Origin: an uncultured Christensenella sp.
GTDB lineage: Bacteria; Bacillota; Clostridia; Christensenellales; Borkfalkiaceae
DNA: 11,608 nucleotides
Direction of reading: 5' to 3'
NCBI GenBank assembly: GCA_910585595.1
Contig: CAJUET010000021.1
Location: 1 to 11,608 of the forward strand
The notes beneath the pieces are model-generated. The model did not search any database, had not been told where the DNA came from, and saw nothing but the letters and a program-made list of their open reading frames with translations. Of the stretch, positions 5,678-11,608 are shown one piece after another. The first letter of the stretch is position 1, and each line of letters starts with the position of its first letter. The position numbers and the translations under genes were made by a program.

Positions 5678-6538
5678 ATGCAAAACGCAATCGAAGTTGA
5701 AAACCTTAAAAAGTGCTATGCAAATTTTAGCTTGAATAACGTAAGTTTTACTGTTCCCGAAAATTGTATTACGGGCTTTATCGGTGCAAACGGTGCAGGC
5801 AAAAGCACAACAATAAAATCAATTCTTCGGCTTATCCGTACCCAAAGCGGCTCTATTCGCTTTTGGGGAATGGACTTTGATAAGCACGAACAAGAACTTA
5901 AAGACCGTATCGGTGTTGTGCTTGACGACGGCTCCTTTTACGACCATTTAACTATGGCGCAAATGAAAGGCATTCTCGCTCCCGCATATTCTACTTGGAA
6001 TGACAATGCGTTCAAATCAAATATGGAATTTTTCTCGCTTAACCCAAAACAGAAAATAGCAACACTATCCAAAGGTATGAGGGCAAAATATGCGCTTGCG
6101 ATTGCTCTTTCGCACGATGCCGATTTATTGATTATGGACGAGCCGACAAGCGGGCTTGATCCCATTGTACGCAGAGAATTTATGGATATAATCCGCGACT
6201 TTATGAAAAAAGACGGGAAAAGCGTATTGTTCTCTACGCATATTGTTTCAGACCTTGAACGAGTAGCAGATATGCTCCTTTTGATTGATAAAGGAAATAT
6301 TGTTTTACAAGAGGAAAAAGACATTTTGTTGGATAGTCATAAACTTATAAAGGGAAAAAATGCAGAGCTGACAGCGGAAAACCGCAAACTCTTTTTATCT
6401 CTTAATGAAACGGAATATGGCTTTGAGGGAATAACAAAAAGCGTTGAACAAATAAAAAGAGCTTGTCCGAGCGCAATCGTTGAACGGACGACCATTGAGG
6501 ATATTATGTTCGCTTATGTGGGAGGCAAAAAGGAATGA
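5678..6538 (+). CDS. ABC transporter ATP-binding protein (YtrB-like)
   Basis: This 286-residue cytoplasmic ATPase would power the permease encoded next. It has Walker A GANGAGKST (36-44), signature LSKGM (130-134, the variant usual for this exporter group in place of LSGGQ), Walker B LLIMDEP (150-156), D-loop SGLD (158-161) and switch His188 (STHIVSD). The segment where a Q-loop glutamine is expected reads GVVLDDGSF, with Asp residues, as in related YtrB or bacitracin-type ATPases. Residues after about 215 form a regulatory C-terminal part. The start is ATG 5678 with GAGGAGG just upstream, abutting the regulator stop. Its end overlaps the permease start by 4 bp (ATGA). All catalytic motifs are present, so it should be active. 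Confidence 0.95.
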   Translation: MQNAIEVENLKKCYANFSLNNVSFTVPENCITGFIGANGAGKSTTIKSILRLIRTQSGSIRFWGMDFDKHEQELKDRIGVVLDDGSFYDHLTMAQMKGILAPAYSTWNDNAFKSNMEFFSLNPKQKIATLSKGMRAKYALAIALSHDADLLIMDEPTSGLDPIVRREFMDIIRDFMKKDGKSVLFSTHIVSDLERVADMLLLIDKGNIVLQEEKDILLDSHKLIKGKNAELTAENRKLFLSLNETEYGFEGITKSVEQIKRACPSAIVERTTIEDIMFAYVGGKKE

Positions 6539-7179
6539 AAAAGTATCTATCGCTTATTTTTAAAGACTTGGTTATAATGAAAAACAATCTTCCATTTACT
6601 GCTTTGATAATTTTCGGTGTACCGTTAATATTTTTGACAACGGAACCGACTGGAACAGGACTTGCTGGTTTTTTAATGTCTTATACACTTGCGCTTTATA
6701 TGACAGTTCAGAGCCTTGCATACTACGAGTCAAAGTACCGTAAAGCGGAAACAATAATTAACGCTGCACCTTATTCAAGGCAAGCAATCGTCATTTCAAG
6801 GTATATCGTTTCGTTCTTGATTTATGCCGTAAGCCTTTTGGTGTATGTGCTATTGAGCCTTGCAATACCTAATCTTGCAACGCTTACCGTATCAGACGCG
6901 TTGGTAGCATTTTTTATTGGAAGTATAATGATGGGAGTTTTGCAACCGCTGACTTATAAATTTGGAATTGAAAAAACAAGATATATCAATATGGTAGTAA
7001 TGATAGGCGTTGGTATTGGTTTTCCGTTTTTAGTTAAGGCAATTACAAGCGGAAATGTTGATTTCTTCAACAGCATTTCGCCCGTTCTCATTAGTTGTCT
7101 ATCCTTACTATTGTCGTTGGTTATTTTGGTGGTATCTGTGATTATATCAATAATAGTATATAAAAAGAAAGAATTTTAA
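6535..7179 (+). CDS. ABC-2 type permease (membrane subunit)
   Basis: This 214-residue integral membrane protein has about six hydrophobic helices: roughly 18-36, 42-62, 84-110, 120-138, 148-168 and 180-207. After the second helix it has the loop YRKAETIINAAPYSRQ, a pattern seen in small ABC-2 permeases paired with YtrB-like ATPases. It ends with a basic KKKEF, a positive-inside tail. ATG overlaps the ATPase stop by 4 bp, so the two are co-translated and probably assemble as a heterotetramer with two ATPases. The substrate cannot be told from the sequence; relatives act in export or removal of lipids and peptide antibiotics. Confidence 0.9.
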   Translation: MKKYLSLIFKDLVIMKNNLPFTALIIFGVPLIFLTTEPTGTGLAGFLMSYTLALYMTVQSLAYYESKYRKAETIINAAPYSRQAIVISRYIVSFLIYAVSLLVYVLLSLAIPNLATLTVSDALVAFFIGSIMMGVLQPLTYKFGIEKTRYINMVVMIGVGIGFPFLVKAITSGNVDFFNSISPVLISCLSLLLSLVILVVSVIISIIVYKKKEF

Positions 7180-7181
7180 TA

Positions 7182-7355
7182 ATGAATAATGAAGTATGCA
7201 AAACGATGCTGTACTATGCGTGTTGCCCATATTGCAAAACCGTCCTCATACAAGCGCAGAACGGTATGGACGGTTATATTAAATGCCCAAAATGCGACAG
7301 CTACATACACATAATTATTCGTAATGATACAGTAACAACCAAAACAAAATCATAA
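7182..7355 (+). CDS. Small zinc-ribbon protein (57 aa)
   Basis: This frame starts with ATG two bases after the permease stop and ends with TAA at 7353-7355. The 57 residues carry two Cys knuckles, CCPYC (14-18) and CPKC (35-38), with an intervening strand-like segment, followed by SYIHIIIR. This is a treble-clef or zinc-ribbon layout that should hold one zinc ion. The ribosome site is weak (AGAAAG), so translation probably depends on coupling to the permease. Small zinc ribbons of this type occur on integrative elements and beside transporters, but the exact role is unknown. It could bind nucleic acid or be an accessory factor of the ABC operon. It is the last gene before two terminators, so it belongs to the operon. 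Confidence 0.7.
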   Translation: MNNEVCKTMLYYACCPYCKTVLIQAQNGMDGYIKCPKCDSYIHIIIRNDTVTTKTKS

Positions 7356-7356
7356 T

Positions 7357-7386
7357 AAAAGAACGCTCAAAACGAACGTTCTTTTT
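7357..7386 (+). terminator. Intrinsic terminator 1 of the ABC operon
   Basis: AAAAGAACG (7357-7365) pairs with CGTTCTTTT (7377-7385). The T run lies within and just after the right arm. It starts 2 bp after the zinc-ribbon stop. Confidence 0.75.
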
Positions 7387-7393
7387 CTATATA

Positions 7394-7420
7394 AAAAGCC
7401 TTTATACGACAAAGGCTTTT
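7394..7420. terminator. Intrinsic terminator 2 of the ABC operon
   Basis: A perfect 10-bp stem, AAAAGCCTTT (7394-7403) with AAAGGCTTTT (7411-7420), has a 7-base loop and is followed by ATTTTAT. It follows terminator 1 directly and gives the operon a tandem stop. Both strands carry T runs. Confidence 0.75.
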
Positions 7421-7559
7421 ATTTTATACTTTCACTATTTTGTTACGCTGTGTATAGGCGCATTTTTGCGTTTAGCATAGGCTTTTTCTATTTTGGGAAA
7501 CTGTCGCGCCCGAACAAATAAATACTGTTTTAAGAGTTGAAATCTGAAAAAAGATAAGA
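7421..7559. other. Gap before the attenuator leader, no gene
   Basis: No reading frame with a ribosome site is seen. The promoter of the downstream regulator genes should be here. A weak candidate is TTGCGT near 7466 with TATTTT 17 bp later, but the match is too poor to call. Confidence 0.35.
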
Positions 7560-7613
7560 ACCGAAACGGAGCAATACCGCCCTCATAGGGTTGCTTTCGT
7601 TCGGTCTTTTTTT
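7560..7613 (+). terminator. Leader terminator 1 upstream of the sigma-like gene
   Basis: A long hairpin is built from ACCGAA (7560-7565) with TTCGGT (7600-7605), CG with CG, AGCAA (7570-7574) with TTGCT (7591-7595), and CCC with GGG around loop TCATA. The stem is followed by CTTTTTTT. It lies about 120 bp before the sigma-like gene in the same direction, so it is a leader element and not the end of an operon. Confidence 0.7.
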
Positions 7614-7647
7614 ATTTATGGGCTATTGCTCCCCGCTGGCGTATTGC
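7568..7647 (+). promoter_or_regulatory. Alternative antiterminator pairing in the leader
   Basis: GGAGCAATA (7568-7576), which forms part of leader terminator 1, is also the exact complement of TATTGCTCC (7624-7632), which overlaps the 5' arm of leader terminator 2. A second partner, GGCGTATTGC (7638-7647), matches 7571-7581 with one bulge. Either pairing would exclude the terminator folds. This is the layout of a transcription attenuator; the controlling signal is not visible. Confidence 0.5.
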
Positions 7648-7665
7648 ACGCTGTCGGGGCTTTTT
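7631..7665 (+). terminator. Leader terminator 2 upstream of the sigma-like gene
   Basis: CCCCG (7631-7635) pairs with CGGGG (7655-7659) and GCGT (7639-7642) with ACGC (7648-7651), followed by CTTTTT. It is a second intrinsic terminator in the same leader, 68 bp before the sigma-like start. Confidence 0.7.
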
Positions 7666-7732
7666 CTATATACGGCGAAAACTGCCGATAGCGATTTTTC
7701 AAAACAAAAATCAAAATCGGAGGGTTTTCAAA

Positions 7733-8131
7733 ATGCAAACAATCAAATACGAATTTAACGACGGAACTACAAGCGAAATTGAGGTAACGGACGAATTATA
7801 CGCTCTGCACTTGGAATTAGTACAACAAGAAAAGCGCGACCATTGGCGGGAAACACGGCGGCATATATCGCTTTACTACCTTATGGAAAACGGCGTTGAT
7901 TTTATAGACAACGCCTCCGACTCTTTCGCAGCCGTTGAGTTGCGCGAGAACGAGGAGAAAATAAAACAAGCAATATCAAAACTATTACCCGAACAGCAAG
8001 CACTAATTAAAAAAGTATTTTACGAGGGCAAGACAATTACGGAAATAGCAAAAGCAGAAAATGTCGGCAAGTCTGCTATCGCCAACCGCTTAACGCGAAT
8101 TTACATAAAAATTAAAAAATTTTTGAAATAG
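7733..8131 (+). CDS. Sigma-70-like region-4 protein of an integrative element
   Basis: This 132-residue protein has a C-terminal sigma region-4 helix-turn-helix. Residues 72-98 (ENEEKIKQAISKLLPEQQALIKKVFYEG) are the usual lead-in and 101-125 (TITEIAKAENVGKSAIANRL) the turn and recognition helix. The N-terminal part (1-60) starts with a beta-like segment and then DHWRETRRHISL. It lacks a typical core-binding region 2, so it may be a stand-alone activator instead of a full sigma factor. The start is ATG 7733 with GGAGGG about 8 bases upstream. Small proteins of this kind sit at the head of regulatory blocks in Tn916-like and other integrative elements. The leader with two terminators suggests attenuation. 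It may drive the downstream surface genes. Confidence 0.8.
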   Translation: MQTIKYEFNDGTTSEIEVTDELYALHLELVQQEKRDHWRETRRHISLYYLMENGVDFIDNASDSFAAVELRENEEKIKQAISKLLPEQQALIKKVFYEGKTITEIAKAENVGKSAIANRLTRIYIKIKKFLK

Positions 8132-8149
8132 ACCGTGAACTTTCGCCGT

Positions 8150-8196
8150 TCCCGTGCTTATAAGTAGAGGCAAAAAAAGCCTACTACAAAACGGGA
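8150..8196 (+). promoter_or_regulatory. Hairpin sequestering the ribosome site of the XRE-like gene
   Basis: The outer arms TCCCGT (8150-8155) and ACGGGA (8191-8196) enclose an inner 8-bp stem (8164-8171 with 8179-8187, one bulge) capped by seven A. The right outer arm contains the GGGA part of the ribosome site of the gene at 8206. No T run follows, so it is not a terminator. It probably controls translation or mRNA processing between the two regulator genes. Confidence 0.5.
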
Positions 8197-8205
8197 GCGT
8201 GAAAA

Positions 8206-8442
8206 ATGATAGTCAAGAAAGAAAAATTGCAAGCCTATTTAGACAAGCACGAAATGACGACGGCAACATTGGCGCGCGATATGGGCGTTGACGAAAACGA
8301 GGTAAAAACGCTGTTAAACGGCGGCGCGGTAAACGAGGCAACGGCGCGGCGTTTTATCTACTACTTGGGCGCGGACGAGGCTGTAAAACTTATTGATTGG
8401 GCGGCAATAGGCAAACAAAATCCGCTTTCGGACAAGGGCTGA
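8206..8442 (+). CDS. Small XRE-like helix-turn-helix protein
   Basis: This 78-residue protein begins with ATG 9 bases after GGGAG. Residues 4-40 form the first helices of a Cro/CI-type fold: KEKLQAYLDKHEMTTATLAR, turn, then MGVDENEVKTLLNGG as recognition helix and loop. The rest (ATARRFIYYLGADEAVKLIDW) matches the closing helices. It has no other domain. It most likely represses or activates the operon or element genes; a dimeric operator was not identified. Its ribosome site is covered by a hairpin. It is followed by the first surface gene after 30 bp, so it is probably co-transcribed with it. The domain call is clear, the role is inferred. Confidence 0.8.
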   Translation: MIVKKEKLQAYLDKHEMTTATLARDMGVDENEVKTLLNGGAVNEATARRFIYYLGADEAVKLIDWAAIGKQNPLSDKG

Positions 8443-8472
8443 CTGCCTCTGAAAATTTAGCAAGGAGAAACT

Positions 8473-9780
8473 ATGAAACTAATCAAGACGATAGCGAACT
8501 GCTGTTTAGTGTTCATAACCGTAATAGCCGTTTGCGTTATTATCGCGTTCGTTTACTATCACTATTTTGTGAAAAATACGACAATCGGCGTGAACAATAT
8601 CAACGACCAGTTAGCCGTTGATATTAAAAAAGACGACGAACTGACGGACGAGGAAAAAGACATTTTCGAGGAACGGTGGTTTATGGAAGCAAACTACTAT
8701 TCCAACGACAAGAACAACGGCGTACAACTGCAAGAATTAAAGTACAACTATTTTACGGGCTACGGCTTAACGGAAAGCGAATACCGCTCTACGGGTATGC
8801 AATTTATAGGCGATTTCCGAACGTACACGCAAGAGGTACACAAGGAAAGCGAGGCAAATGAGCGCGTACTCTCTGAATTTTACTATTACGACACGACGAA
8901 CGGCATAAATTGGAGCGGTTTCAAAGGTCAATACGGGAGCGTTTCAACGGTGCTAAACCGTAACCAGCAATTTATTATCAAGATAGACAACCGCCCGTTT
9001 TCCATTCAGTTAGACGGCAAGTACGACACCTACGGCAGACTGTGGGGTTTTCTCTGGACGGTCAAACAAAGCACAACGTATTTCGATTACGGCGACGTGT
9101 TCGACGCGGTTTTCTCGGCTATCAAGAGTAACGACAAAGGCTACGGCGACTACTACATTACGCTTGATTTATCGCAATACTTTTCTATCAGAGAATACGA
9201 CGGCACGAGCGGCAAATTCAAAGCGGACGACGTAACCGACATAATCAAAAATTACGCCGTGCTGAAATTCCACTATGACGAGAACGGAGCGCGTAACAGT
9301 ACGCAAAGCATTTTCGGCTCTATCGAGTGCAACCCGAAATACGACACCAGCGACGAACAAATAGACACTACCTACTGGCAAGAACGTATGACCTACACGC
9401 TGACGGACACAAGCAAGTTGAACGGCGCGGAATTGTTTACTTACCGATACAGCGAAATATACGACGGGTATTTTGTTTCGCTGTCAATGGACGGCAAAAA
9501 GTTGTTCGCAGATATGCCGCGAGCAAAAGTCAATATAACGCTGGACTTACAGTCCGAATATTTGGCGGCAAAAGAAATCAAGGTTGTAGGTCTTGACTAT
9601 AACGCTTTTGACGGGCTGGAAATCGACACGCTTACTATCAAGGGCAATGCACGGACATTTTATTTGCTGGAAAAATCGCTGAACGATACGCAGTTAAAAA
9701 CATTAAAACATAGTCGCGGTATCGTGCTGGACGGAACGGCAAACGCAATAAACAACGAGTACAGCGAGGTGCTTATATGA
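8473..9780 (+). CDS. Membrane-anchored extracytoplasmic protein, unknown function (435 aa)
   Basis: I do not recognise a family. The protein has one N-terminal hydrophobic segment (about residues 9-29, VFITVIAVCVIIAFVYY) after a short basic start, so it should be a type II anchor with about 400 residues outside. The outer part is rich in Tyr, Phe, Asp and Asn, low in Cys, and predicted mostly beta (GKYDTYGRLWGFLW, YYITLDLSQYF, FVSLSMDGKKLF, KVNITLDL). No lipobox, LPXTG or catalytic motif is seen. The start at 8473 has AAGGAG about 7 bases upstream. It overlaps the next gene by 4 bp (ATGA), so it is made together with it. The context suggests one component of an envelope complex encoded by three consecutive genes. 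Confidence 0.8.
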   Translation: MKLIKTIANCCLVFITVIAVCVIIAFVYYHYFVKNTTIGVNNINDQLAVDIKKDDELTDEEKDIFEERWFMEANYYSNDKNNGVQLQELKYNYFTGYGLTESEYRSTGMQFIGDFRTYTQEVHKESEANERVLSEFYYYDTTNGINWSGFKGQYGSVSTVLNRNQQFIIKIDNRPFSIQLDGKYDTYGRLWGFLWTVKQSTTYFDYGDVFDAVFSAIKSNDKGYGDYYITLDLSQYFSIREYDGTSGKFKADDVTDIIKNYAVLKFHYDENGARNSTQSIFGSIECNPKYDTSDEQIDTTYWQERMTYTLTDTSKLNGAELFTYRYSEIYDGYFVSLSMDGKKLFADMPRAKVNITLDLQSEYLAAKEIKVVGLDYNAFDGLEIDTLTIKGNARTFYLLEKSLNDTQLKTLKHSRGIVLDGTANAINNEYSEVLI

Positions 9781-10304
9781 AAAAAATCATAGGTATGGTT
9801 ATTCTCTACTTGCTGGCGTTCGTCATTATCGTTGCCGCCGTTTTCTGCGGGATTCGGTTGTATAAGGAAATCAAGGCTGAAAGTTATATAAACGGCTCAA
9901 TAGATATTAGCAACCGATTCACGCAAGAAAGTTTTAACTATTCGTCTACGAGCGCGGTATTCTATCACGATTTATACGACGACACCGACACATACGCATT
10001 TGAAAAAGATTTGCTCAAAGTCGAGAATTTTGACGGCAAGAAAAAGACCTATCAGGTTATACTCAACGATTACGTTTTGCTGAATACGGAAATAAACGCC
10101 GGCTCTGTGTTCGCAACTGTAAATATGGACTTTTACGACACGAACGGGAACGTAATCAACAGCGCGGTTATGAAATTGTCGGTCAAGTTTTTCAGCAACA
10201 AAACGACTTTAACGCTTGCGACGACGGGTAAAGAAAACGCAAGTTTTCTCGAACAGTATTTTGCGGACAACGGCATACGCCTACGCATTATAGAAATTTT
10301 ATAA
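9777..10304 (+). CDS. Membrane-anchored extracytoplasmic protein, unknown function (175 aa)
   Basis: No family is recognised. A basic MKK start is followed by a membrane helix (residues 5-27, GMVILYLLAFVIIVAAVFCG) and about 145 residues outside. These read as alternating strands (YQVILNDYVLLNTEI, VFATVNMDFYDTNGNV, VMKLSVKFFSNKTTLTL) and end in a short helix and strand. No lipobox or catalytic motif is seen. The ATG overlaps the end of the 435-aa gene by 4 bp, and the next gene follows 10 bp after its stop with a perfect AAGGAG, so all three should be made as one unit. It has the same layout as the 435-aa protein in short form: one anchor and a beta-rich outer domain. Confidence 0.8.
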   Translation: MKKIIGMVILYLLAFVIIVAAVFCGIRLYKEIKAESYINGSIDISNRFTQESFNYSSTSAVFYHDLYDDTDTYAFEKDLLKVENFDGKKKTYQVILNDYVLLNTEINAGSVFATVNMDFYDTNGNVINSAVMKLSVKFFSNKTTLTLATTGKENASFLEQYFADNGIRLRIIEIL

Positions 10305-10314
10305 GGAGCGAACA

Positions 10315-11608
10315 ATGTCAACAACGAAAAAAGTATTAACAATCATATTCAGTATTCTCATAATCGGCGTTTTCGCGTTCCTACTTACTTGGGGCATTAT
10401 AAATTGGTCGAAGGTCAAGGACGGAATGGCGGGCAACGGTCTATATACGCAAGAGGACGTGCAAAAATCTTACGAGGACGGCTATTCCACCGCCCTCAAA
10501 GACAAAGACGAATACGACAAACTGATAAACAGTTACCGCGACACGATAACCACGCAAAACGATTTAATATCGCAGTATACGAGCGAGGCAACCGCCTTAA
10601 ATAATTCTATCAAAGACTATCAAGGGCAAGTCGCTACGTTGAACGAACAACGCGCCGCGCTGGAAACGCAGATTGAAACGCTGAACACAATCAAGACAAG
10701 CAACGAAATTACCATAACGGAATTGAACGGGCAAATTGCCGAACTGTCAACGCAGATACTTACGCTACAAGGCAATAAGGACGAGAACGAACGGCAAATC
10801 GCCGCGCTTACGGAGCAATTAACGAACTTGCAAAATCTCAATACGCAGTTACAAGAAAATAACGCTCTGAACGCAAAGACGATAAACGGACTGAACGCGC
10901 AAATTGCAAGTTTGAATAATCAGATTGCCGATTTGACATTGCAAACGCAAAACAATTCTTCGGTGGTCAATGCTCTGAACGCTAAAATTGCGGAACTGCA
11001 AAAGTCCGTGAGTTATTACGAACAGTATCTGTCTACGCTGGAAAGCGGCGAACAAGTCGTTGCCACGTTCGAGTTTGACGGGAGCGTGTATAACATACAA
11101 GTAGTAAACAAGAACAGTCTTTTGACAGTCGCAACGCCGCCCTCTACGGCTTACGTTATATTCAACGGCTGGACGGTTGACGGCGAGCCGATAGACCTTG
11201 CAACTTACCGCATAACGGCGAACACGAAAATAGTTGCTGACGTAACGCATAAATACGAGGTCAATTTTATGGTAGACGGCGAAAACTACCACAATGAAAT
11301 CGTACTGAAAAACGCAAACGTAACTCTGCCCGCCGCGCCTACGAAAAACGGCTATGTGTTCGAGGGCTGGACGATTGACGGCAATTCGGTTGTAAATCTT
11401 AACGCTTATACCGTAACGCAGAACGTAACGTTTACGGCAAAATTCACAAAGCAGTATTCCGTTGTATTCAAGTACGAGGACACCACGCTGAAAAACGAAA
11501 CCGTAAAATCGGGCAACTATGCAACCGCTCCGACGGCAACAAGTACGGCGTATAAAGTGTTTAACGGCTGGAAAGTAAACGGCGTTGCGGTCAACGTTAG
11601 CGAATACC
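10315..11608 (+). CDS. Membrane-anchored coiled-coil protein with InlB-type repeats (3' end beyond window)
   Basis: The frame is open for 431 codons with no stop before the window edge. It starts with ATG 10315, six bases after AAGGAG. Residues 8-29 form one membrane helix. Residues about 55-245 are a coiled coil rich in Gln, Asn and Leu, with repeated units such as LNAQIASLNNQIADL and IAELSTQI, which should make a long stalk. From 247 on, units of about 66 residues with GW at 285-286, 351-352 and 418-419 (FNGWTVDG, FEGWTIDG, FNGWKVNG) match InlB B-repeats (Listeria-Bacteroides repeat), small beta folds on bacterial surfaces. It therefore looks like an anchor, a stalk and a repeat head. More repeats and possibly a further domain lie past 11608. 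It probably acts in adhesion, or as the outer part of a complex with the two preceding proteins. Confidence 0.85.
   Translation, partial: MSTTKKVLTIIFSILIIGVFAFLLTWGIINWSKVKDGMAGNGLYTQEDVQKSYEDGYSTALKDKDEYDKLINSYRDTITTQNDLISQYTSEATALNNSIKDYQGQVATLNEQRAALETQIETLNTIKTSNEITITELNGQIAELSTQILTLQGNKDENERQIAALTEQLTNLQNLNTQLQENNALNAKTINGLNAQIASLNNQIADLTLQTQNNSSVVNALNAKIAELQKSVSYYEQYLSTLESGEQVVATFEFDGSVYNIQVVNKNSLLTVATPPSTAYVIFNGWTVDGEPIDLATYRITANTKIVADVTHKYEVNFMVDGENYHNEIVLKNANVTLPAAPTKNGYVFEGWTIDGNSVVNLNAYTVTQNVTFTAKFTKQYSVVFKYEDTTLKNETVKSGNYATAPTATSTAYKVFNGWKVNGVAVNVSEY

Larger units (their letters stand above)
3256..11608. mobile_element. Element B: integrative element abutting tRNA-Ala (right end outside window)
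   Basis: The region starts with a serine recombinase whose 3' end overlaps tRNA-Ala. It carries typical accessory content: a regulator with an ABC transporter, sigma-like and XRE-like regulators, and membrane-anchored surface proteins. No second copy of the tRNA 3' end was seen to the right, so the far boundary lies beyond 11608. No relaxase or conjugation ATPase is present in the visible part. Whether it transfers by itself is unknown. Confidence 0.6.

Noticed and set aside
7618..7758. 46-codon frame starting at ATG 7618 across leader terminator 2 and the sigma-like start
   Set aside because: It has no ribosome site (a T-rich stretch precedes it), it is built from terminator sequence, and it overlaps a well-supported start in another frame. 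A leader peptide remains possible but is not supported.
10620..11292. Minus-strand frames opposite the coiled-coil/InlB-repeat gene
   Set aside because: They are shadows of a long coding frame with strong codon bias; no ribosome site and no protein-like pattern.

Overview
The window looks like part of a chromosome from a Bacillota (Firmicutes), most likely Clostridia-like, bacterium. The reasons are strong AGGAGG-type ribosome sites, consensus vegetative promoters (TTGACA-17-TATAAT at 5233-5261), low to moderate GC, tRNA genes that encode their own CCA ends, a YtrA-type regulator with ABC genes, and a surface protein with InlB-like repeats. The species cannot be named from the sequence.

Layout. 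Two integrative elements appear to sit back to back around about 470 bp of host DNA that carries two divergent tRNA genes. Element A (1 to about 2784, left end outside the window) holds minus-strand small genes: a sigma-like protein cut by the window edge, a broken small ORF and a 46-residue protein. It then has a five-unit 11-bp repeat array and a plus-strand large serine recombinase. The island between the elements has a bidirectional terminator, tRNA-Val(CAC) on the minus strand and tRNA-Ala(CGC) on the plus strand, each with its own promoter. Element B starts inside or just past tRNA-Ala with a second large serine recombinase on the minus strand, whose last codons are read from the tRNA 3' end. 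It continues past the right edge of the window.

Element B cargo. After a 183-bp quasi-palindrome and a consensus promoter comes an operon of a GntR/YtrA-type repressor, an ABC ATPase, an ABC-2 type permease and a 57-residue zinc-ribbon protein, closed by two terminators. Next is a leader with two tandem terminators and alternative pairings that look like an attenuator, then a sigma-like region-4 protein, a hairpin covering the next ribosome site, and a small XRE-like DNA-binding protein. Last are three tightly spaced genes for proteins with one N-terminal membrane anchor each: 435 residues (unknown), 175 residues (unknown), and a coiled-coil protein with InlB-type repeats that runs off the window.

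How it may work together (inference): the recombinases move the elements. The sigma-like and XRE-like proteins probably control element genes. The ABC set is probably a self-regulated exporter or stress module. The three anchored proteins probably form a cell-envelope structure. No relaxase, coupling ATPase or conjugation ATPase lies in the window, so whether either element is self-transmissible cannot be judged here.
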